64,000 nt of DNA from Rhodococcus sp. Z13 (GTDB taxonomy: Bacteria > Actinomycetota > Actinomycetes > Mycobacteriales > Mycobacteriaceae), in assembly GCF_025837095.1 (NCBI RefSeq), contig NZ_CP107551.1, positions 886,352 through 950,351 of the forward strand, written 5' to 3'. Each line of letters begins with the position of its first letter. The stretch's first letter is position 1. Shown piece by piece: positions 59,358 through 64,000 of the stretch. The notes under the pieces were generated by a model that was given only the letters and a program-made list of their open reading frames with translations, ran no database searches and had not been told where the DNA came from. Made by a program: the position numbers and the translations under genes.

Positions 59358-61052
59358 ATGACTTCGACGCTCGGCCGGTCCGCCCGGCATGTTCCAACCG
59401 ACGATGACGACGACCAGCTCGACCCGGAACGCTTCCGGATCCTGATCGGGACGGCGACACGTCTTCCCGCGGTGACCCTCGCGGTCGTCGCGACCGTGGT
59501 GGTGACGACGATGGTCGTCGCCAGCAGCGACCTCACCGGCATCTACGCCGCGATCGCCGGTACCTGGCTGGCGCTGCACCAGGTGACCCTCACGATCGAC
59601 GGGGTGTCCCTCGGGGTGCTGCCGCTGCTGCCTACCGCCGTACTCGTGTGGCTGGCCGCCCGCAGCTGTGGCGGCGCGGTGGACGCCGTCGTCGAGAGCA
59701 AGGGCCGCCCGCTCGACCGGCAGGACGCCTCCCGGATCACCGCCGCCACGCTCGTCGGGCCGCTCGCGGTGACGGCGGTCGCGCTCGTGGTGATGCAGGA
59801 CGCCGCGGCGGTGCTGCCGGTGTCGCCGCCGAACCCCGCTGCCGCGCTGGCCTGGGTGACCGGGCTGTACCTGCTCGCGGCGGTCCTCGGCATCGGCTCC
59901 CGCGTGTGGCGGCCGTTGGTGCGGCACTACGCGCTGCCGGACTGGTTCGTGCTCGCCTTCCGGCCCGCCGTGCGGGTGCTCGCGGGCATGTTCGCGGCTG
60001 GCGGTGTCGTGGTGGTGCTCGGCATGCTGTGGTCGTGGAGCACCGTCGGTGATCTGCTCGCCCGCGGCGGCGACTGGACCGGGGTGCTCGGCCTGACGAT
60101 CCTGTCGATCCTGTACCTCCCCAACGTCGTCGTCGGTGCCGCCGCCGTCCTGGCGGGCAGCACCGTGGACTTCGGCGAGGTCCACCTGAGCCTGTTCGAG
60201 GCGACGGGGGGAGACCTGCCCGCGCTGCCGGTGCTCGCGGCGATCCCGTCGGGTCCGGCCGCGTCGTTCTGGCCTGTGCTGCTGGCCGTGCCGGCGACGG
60301 TCGGCGCACTGCTCGGCCGTTTCGCCGCCGACCGCACCCTGCAGGCGCAGGCGGCGGGTGTCCCTGTCGGCAGCACCGACGCGGCGTGGACCGTGCTGGT
60401 CGCGGCCGCCGGGGCGGGAGTCGTGACCGCGGTGGTCGTCTGGGCGGCCGGTGGTCCCCTCGGGGTGTTCGGGATCGTCGGGGCGAACTGGTGGTTGTCG
60501 GGGCTGCTCGTCTTCGCGTGGGCGGGTCTGCTCGGCGTCGTCACCGCGCAGCTGCTGATGTGGCGTGAGGGCCGGCTGACCGCCCGGTCGCTGCGGGTCG
60601 CGGCCGCCGCCGATGCCGCGGCGAAGGAGGCGGCGGCCCCCAGGGAGAACACCGCGAACACCGCGAACACCGCGAACACCGCGAACGCCGCGAAGGCCGA
60701 CGCGGACGAGAGTGAGGCACGGGACGACACCGAGGGCGAGGCACGGGACGACACCGAGGACGACGGGGAGACGGACGCCGCAGTCGCCTCCGCGGATGCC
60801 GAAGCTGTCGATGCCGAAGCTGTCGATGCCGATTCGTCGCCGGACGCCGACGACACCGAGGAGGATTCGGAGGAGGACTCCGCCGAGGACGACACCGAGG
60901 ACCCGGGCGAGGACACGGCTGCCGCGGCCGACGACCCGGAATCCGAGGACACCACCGACGAACCGGAGGAGGACGCGGGAAAGGACACCGACGACGCGGG
61001 AAAGGACACCGACATGGAGGTCGCGGACAAGGCCGGGAAGGGCGCCGACTAG
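59358..61052 (+). CDS. perM: PerM-like (DUF6350) cell-division membrane protein
   Basis: The 564-residue protein has about nine membrane helices (residues ~35-410) with family segments such as GTWLALHQVTLTIDGVSLGV and ILSILYLPNVVVGAAAVLAG. A highly acidic, repetitive cytoplasmic tail of about 140 residues follows. PerM (Rv0955) in M. tuberculosis supports cell division through FtsB stability. Conserved position between the DUF5336 gene and purN supports the name. The acidic tail varies by internal repeats. Confidence 0.85.
   Translation: MTSTLGRSARHVPTDDDDDQLDPERFRILIGTATRLPAVTLAVVATVVVTTMVVASSDLTGIYAAIAGTWLALHQVTLTIDGVSLGVLPLLPTAVLVWLAARSCGGAVDAVVESKGRPLDRQDASRITAATLVGPLAVTAVALVVMQDAAAVLPVSPPNPAAALAWVTGLYLLAAVLGIGSRVWRPLVRHYALPDWFVLAFRPAVRVLAGMFAAGGVVVVLGMLWSWSTVGDLLARGGDWTGVLGLTILSILYLPNVVVGAAAVLAGSTVDFGEVHLSLFEATGGDLPALPVLAAIPSGPAASFWPVLLAVPATVGALLGRFAADRTLQAQAAGVPVGSTDAAWTVLVAAAGAGVVTAVVVWAAGGPLGVFGIVGANWWLSGLLVFAWAGLLGVVTAQLLMWREGRLTARSLRVAAAADAAAKEAAAPRENTANTANTANTANAAKADADESEARDDTEGEARDDTEDDGETDAAVASADAEAVDAEAVDADSSPDADDTEEDSEEDSAEDDTEDPGEDTAAAADDPESEDTTDEPEEDAGKDTDDAGKDTDMEVADKAGKGAD
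60647..61013 (+). repeat. In-frame repeats in the PerM tail
   Basis: Five 9-bp units GAACACCGC (the last with one change) run from 60647 to 60691, encoding Asn-Thr-Ala repeats. A 21-bp unit occurs at 60714-60734 and 60738-60758. Another 21-bp unit is directly duplicated at 60972-60992 and 60993-61013. All keep the reading frame. Confidence 0.8.
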
Positions 61053-61107
61053 GCTTCCCTACGGTCGGTTCAGCGACCGACCCACCTCGACCTCACAGGA
61101 GTGGACC

Positions 61108-61755
61108 CTGACTGCCTCGCGTGACCAGCTGCCGCCCACCGCGCCGGCGCGGCTCGTCGTACTCGCTTCGGGCACCGGCAGCCTGTTGCGTTCGCTGATC
61201 GATGCCACCCGCACCGACGACTATCCCGCGACGATCGTCGCCGTCGGTGTGGACCGCGAATGCGCCGCCGAAGGCCATGCCGCCGACGCCGGTATCCCGT
61301 CCTTCCGTGTGCGGCTGCGCGACTTCGAGAACCGGTCCGCCTGGGACTGTGCCCTCACCGACGCGGTCGCCGAGCACGAACCCGACATCGTCGTGACCGC
61401 CGGGTTCATGAAGATCCTCGGTTCGGCCTTCCTCGAACGTTTCGGGGGCCGGATCATCAACACGCATCCGGCGTTGCTGCCGTCCTTCCCGGGCGCGCAC
61501 GCCGTCCCCGACGCTCTCGCCTACGGCGTCAAGGTCACCGGATCGACGGTGCACCTCGTCGACGGCGGAGTCGACACGGGCCCGATTCTCGCGCAGGAAG
61601 CCGTTCCCGTCCTCGAGCACGACGACGAGGCCACCCTGCACGAGCGCATCAAGGTTGTCGAGCGACGGTTACTGACCGAGGTGGTCGCCGCCGTCGTCAC
61701 CCGTGGAGTTGTATCCGATGGACGAAAGGCCGTGATCCCCGGTGACCGAACGTAG
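61108..61755 (+). CDS. purN: Phosphoribosylglycinamide formyltransferase
   Basis: The 215-residue enzyme transfers a formyl group to GAR in purine synthesis. It has [18 protein letters not shown], the [18 protein letters not shown] segment with catalytic Asn/His, and [19 protein letters not shown] with the Asp. No ATG, GTG or TTG lies in frame between the end of perM and the conserved fold. CTG 61108 stands seven bases after AGGAG and is the most likely start. The 3' end overlaps purH by 14 bases. Confidence 0.92.
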   Translation: MTASRDQLPPTAPARLVVLASGTGSLLRSLIDATRTDDYPATIVAVGVDRECAAEGHAADAGIPSFRVRLRDFENRSAWDCALTDAVAEHEPDIVVTAGFMKILGSAFLERFGGRIINTHPALLPSFPGAHAVPDALAYGVKVTGSTVHLVDGGVDTGPILAQEAVPVLEHDDEATLHERIKVVERRLLTEVVAAVVTRGVVSDGRKAVIPGDRT

Positions 61756-63301
61756 GACTGTTCGCCGCGCGCTGGTCAGCGTGTACGACAAGAGCGGACT
61801 GGTGGAGCTCGCGACCGGGCTGCACGAGGCGGGCGTCGAGCTGGTCTCGACCGGTTCCACCGCGAAGACCATTGCCGACGCCGGTGTGCCGGTGACCAAG
61901 GTCGAGGAGCTGACCGGCTTCCCCGAGTGCCTCGAGGGCCGCGTGAAGACGCTGCACCCGCGCGTGCACGCCGGTATCCTCGCCGACACCCGCAAGCAGG
62001 ACCACCTCGACCAGATCGCCGAGCTCGGCATCGAGACCTTCGAACTGGTCGTCGTCAACCTGTACCCGTTCACGCAGACCGTCGCCTCGGGTGCGAGCCC
62101 CGACGAGTGCGTCGAGCAGATCGACATCGGTGGCCCGTCGATGGTGCGCGCCGCCGCGAAGAACCACCCGTCGGTGGCCGTGGTCGTCGATCCCGCCGCC
62201 TACGGTGACGTGCTCGAGTCGGTGAAGGCCGGTGGATTCACCCTTGCGCAGCGCAAGCGTCTGGCCGCGCAGGCCTTCCAGCACACCGCCGCCTACGACG
62301 TGGCGGTCGCGAGCTGGATGAACTCCGGCTACGCCACCGAGGGGGACGACGCGCAGTTCCCGGCGTGGACCGGTGCGACCTGGACCCGCGCGAACGTGCT
62401 GCGTTACGGCGAGAACCCGCACCAGGCCGCCGCGCTGTACGTGAACGAGGCCGGTGAGCCGGGCCTGGCGCAGGCCGAGCAGTTGCACGGCAAGGAGATG
62501 TCCTACAACAACTACCAGGACGCCGACGCCGCCTGGCGCGCCGCGCACGACCACAGCGAGCCGTGCGTCGCGATCATCAAGCACGCCAACCCCTGCGGCA
62601 TCGCGATCGCCGACGACATCGCCACCGCGCACCGCAACGCGCACGAGTGCGACCCGGTGTCGGCCTTCGGTGGCGTCATCGCCGCCAACCGCGAGGTCAG
62701 CGTCGAGATGGCCGAGCAGGTCGCCGAGATCTTCACCGAGGTGATCATCGCCCCGGCCTACGCCGACGGTGCCGTCGACGTGCTCTCCCGCAAGAAGAAC
62801 ATCCGCATCCTGCGGGCCGACTCGCCGACCTCGGCGCCGCTCGAGATCCGTCAGGTCTCCGGCGGTCTGCTCCTGCAGGAGCGCGACGTGCTCACCGCCG
62901 AGGGCGACGACCCGGCGAACTGGCAGCTCGCGTGCGGTGAGGCCGCGGACGAGGCCACCCTGCGCGATCTCGAGTTCGCGTGGCGTGCCTGCCGTGCCGT
63001 GAAGTCCAACGCGATCCTGCTGGCCTCCGGCGGCGCGACCGTCGGTGTCGGCATGGGCCAGGTCAACCGCGTCGACTCGGCGCGTCTGGCCGTCACCCGC
63101 GCCGGGGACCGCGTGGTCGGCTCGGTGGCCGCCTCCGACGCGTTCTTCCCGTTCGCGGACGGCCTGCAGGTACTCACCGAGGCCGGTGTGAAGGCGATCG
63201 TGCAGCCGGGTGGATCCGTGCGCGACAACGAGGTCATCGAGGCGGCCCGGGAAGCCGGCGTCACCCTCTACCTGACCGGCGCGCGGCACTTCGCGCACTA
63301 G
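61742..63301 (+). CDS. purH: Bifunctional AICAR transformylase/IMP cyclohydrolase
   Basis: The 519-residue enzyme performs the last two steps to IMP. The N-terminal cyclohydrolase (MGS-fold) has [32 protein letters not shown] and [16 protein letters not shown]. The C-terminal transformylase has [15 protein letters not shown] [13 protein letters not shown] and ends with AVQPGGS-like [14 protein letters not shown] and LTGARHFAH. It starts at GTG 61742 inside the purN end. Confidence 0.97.
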   Translation: MTERRTVRRALVSVYDKSGLVELATGLHEAGVELVSTGSTAKTIADAGVPVTKVEELTGFPECLEGRVKTLHPRVHAGILADTRKQDHLDQIAELGIETFELVVVNLYPFTQTVASGASPDECVEQIDIGGPSMVRAAAKNHPSVAVVVDPAAYGDVLESVKAGGFTLAQRKRLAAQAFQHTAAYDVAVASWMNSGYATEGDDAQFPAWTGATWTRANVLRYGENPHQAAALYVNEAGEPGLAQAEQLHGKEMSYNNYQDADAAWRAAHDHSEPCVAIIKHANPCGIAIADDIATAHRNAHECDPVSAFGGVIAANREVSVEMAEQVAEIFTEVIIAPAYADGAVDVLSRKKNIRILRADSPTSAPLEIRQVSGGLLLQERDVLTAEGDDPANWQLACGEAADEATLRDLEFAWRACRAVKSNAILLASGGATVGVGMGQVNRVDSARLAVTRAGDRVVGSVAASDAFFPFADGLQVLTEAGVKAIVQPGGSVRDNEVIEAAREAGVTLYLTGARHFAH

Positions 63302-63333
63302 GAACGAGTGGGCGGCGCCCGCGTGCACTCCGC

Positions 63334-63570
63334 TCAGGCGGCGTGTGCGTGGGCGCCGTTCCCGTGTTCGGTGCGGGGACGCTTGCCGCGGCCTTCCGAG
63401 ATGACCAGCTTGGCCGCACCGCGGTCGATCAGCTCGCGGATCAGGTCGGCCGACGCCGCACCGCTCTCGGTGCCGCTCACCCGGCTCAGGTCGATGGTGA
63501 TGGCGTGACCGGTCAGGTCCTCGGGCAGATCCTTGGGCACGGTGCCACCGGATTCGATGCGCAGTTTCAT
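63334..63570 (-). CDS. Small hypothetical protein
   Basis: The 78-residue protein (MKLRIESGGTVPKDLPEDL, ITIDLSRVSGTESGAASADL, IRELIDRGAAKLVISEG) has an α/β look and a His/Ala-rich tail. ATG 63570 has AGGAG upstream. Family not recognised. A strong hairpin lies upstream of its start. Confidence 0.6.
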   Translation of the reverse strand: MKLRIESGGTVPKDLPEDLTGHAITIDLSRVSGTESGAASADLIRELIDRGAAKLVISEGRGKRPRTEHGNGAHAHAA

Positions 63571-63628
63571 GGTGTTCTCCTGTCGGTGATGGTGATGGGG
63601 TGTGCGGCAGGCGATCGGATAAAGGAAA

Positions 63629-63660
63629 GGGCACCCGGGGCGAATGTGCCCCGAGTGCCC
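63629..63660. terminator. Strong hairpin upstream of the small gene
   Basis: GGGCAC-C-CGGGGC pairs with GCCCCG-A-GTGCCC (one mismatch) around GAATGT. It lies between two minus-strand genes and probably terminates the gene at 63870. The remaining 210 bp to that gene (63661-63869) are comparatively AT-rich and hold no gene I can support. Confidence 0.55.
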
Positions 63661-63869
63661 GAGAACGAGTCGTCGTGTGACTTCTATTCTCGGGACCGCT
63701 CCGCCGCGAAGTGGAAGAAGAGGTGCGAAAACGGTACGGAGCAACCGGATACGTACATGTGCTTGTATCGCATCGAACCGTACCTTTCTCGTGTGAACCA
63801 GCGGGTTAACGGATCACCATACACGAACAACGCAAAAATGACATTCGTTGTTTCGCGCAGGGGCGGAGA

Positions 63870-64000
63870 TCAGGCCTTCAGGCTGTCGAGCCAGGCCTCG
63901 AAACCGGACGTGAACTCCTCCGAATAGGGCAGATCGGCGACGTAGTCGGCGCCGGTGGACTGCTGGTCGCCGATGTCCTTGAGCACGTGGTTGGTCCGCG
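63870..64000 (-). CDS. C-terminal end of a protein, possibly an α/β hydrolase
   Basis: Only the last 43 residues are in the window: RTNHVLKDIGDQQSTGADY, then VADLPYSEEFTSGFEAWLDS and LKA. The NHVLK segment resembles the catalytic-His region near the end of α/β hydrolases, with a final helix typical of that fold. The call is tentative because the rest of the gene lies beyond the window. Confidence 0.4.
   Translation of the reverse strand, partial: RTNHVLKDIGDQQSTGADYVADLPYSEEFTSGFEAWLDSLKA

Noticed and set aside
57645..60185. Very long minus-strand frame (846 codons) extending upstream of the YigZ protein
   Set aside because: Only its last ~207 codons encode the YigZ domain with its own start at 58268; the rest is antisense to the DUF5336 and perM genes and low-complexity.

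Overview
The window is GC-rich actinobacterial chromosome, most likely Rhodococcus or a close mycolate-containing relative. The reasons are the very high GC with GTG starts and 4-base GTGA/ATGA gene overlaps, a mycobacterial-order LigD (polymerase, phosphoesterase, ligase), WhiB and GAF-ANTAR proteins, a PerM homologue, and the gene order pgi, chorismate mutase, pcrA/uvrD1, M23 peptidase, sucC, sucD, DUF5336, perM, purN, purH. That order parallels the Rv0946c-Rv0957 region of Mycobacterium tuberculosis (from memory). The genus is inferred; no rRNA is present.

Layout. 1-0.3 kb: an insertion-sequence end abutting an AraC-regulator fragment. 0.4-3.9 kb: a GAF-ANTAR regulator with a small partner, divergent from ligD. 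3.9-9.6 kb: two tandem copies of a three-gene signalling cassette (LuxR-type regulator, membrane histidine kinase, membrane protein of unknown function). In copy 1 the third gene is frameshifted; in copy 2 the regulator lacks its receiver domain. 9.6-11.9 kb: a UPF0060 membrane protein, a secreted protein, an amidohydrolase and a glyoxalase-like protein. 11.8-22.8 kb: an integrated 10.9-kb element. 23-29.6 kb: M23 peptidase, GCS2-like ligase, M28 membrane peptidase, and hmp with nsrR. 29.8-37.8 kb: a stress/dormancy-like group (two tandem-domain universal stress proteins, an F420-type oxidoreductase, an Acg-like nitroreductase, a DosR-like regulator and a convergent DevS-like kinase). 37.9-47.9 kb: DUF2243 and CtaG-like membrane proteins, Fpg/Nei glycosylase, thyA-folA, cupin, carboxylesterase, acyltransferase, TetR, AidB-like acyl-CoA dehydrogenase, degenerate ApbE-like protein. 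47.9-64 kb: core metabolism (pgi, aldehyde dehydrogenase, chorismate mutase, pcrA, M23 peptidase, sucCD, YigZ, DUF5336, perM, purN, purH) and the end of a further gene.

The integrated element (11836-22760) is the most distinctive region. It is bounded by a 26-bp perfect direct repeat that forms the 3' end of an intact tRNA-Arg(CCT). It carries a tyrosine integrase, a structured leader ending in an attenuator-like hairpin, an excisionase-type HTH gene, a tightly coupled run of small genes including a RepA/RecA-fold ATPase and a WhiB-like protein, and a P27-type terminase small subunit gene. No capsid, tail, portal, large terminase or conjugation gene is present. This content and size resemble phage satellites (PICI-like islands). 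An IS1634/IS1549-family insertion sequence has landed in the terminase gene with an unusually long 49-bp target duplication. The duplication regenerates the gene, and the IS end supplies a new start codon. The right end carries cargo of unknown function: a membrane coiled-coil protein, a cysteine-rich protein, an HEXXH protein and a further membrane protein.

All calls come from reading the sequence and recalled family features; no database search was run.
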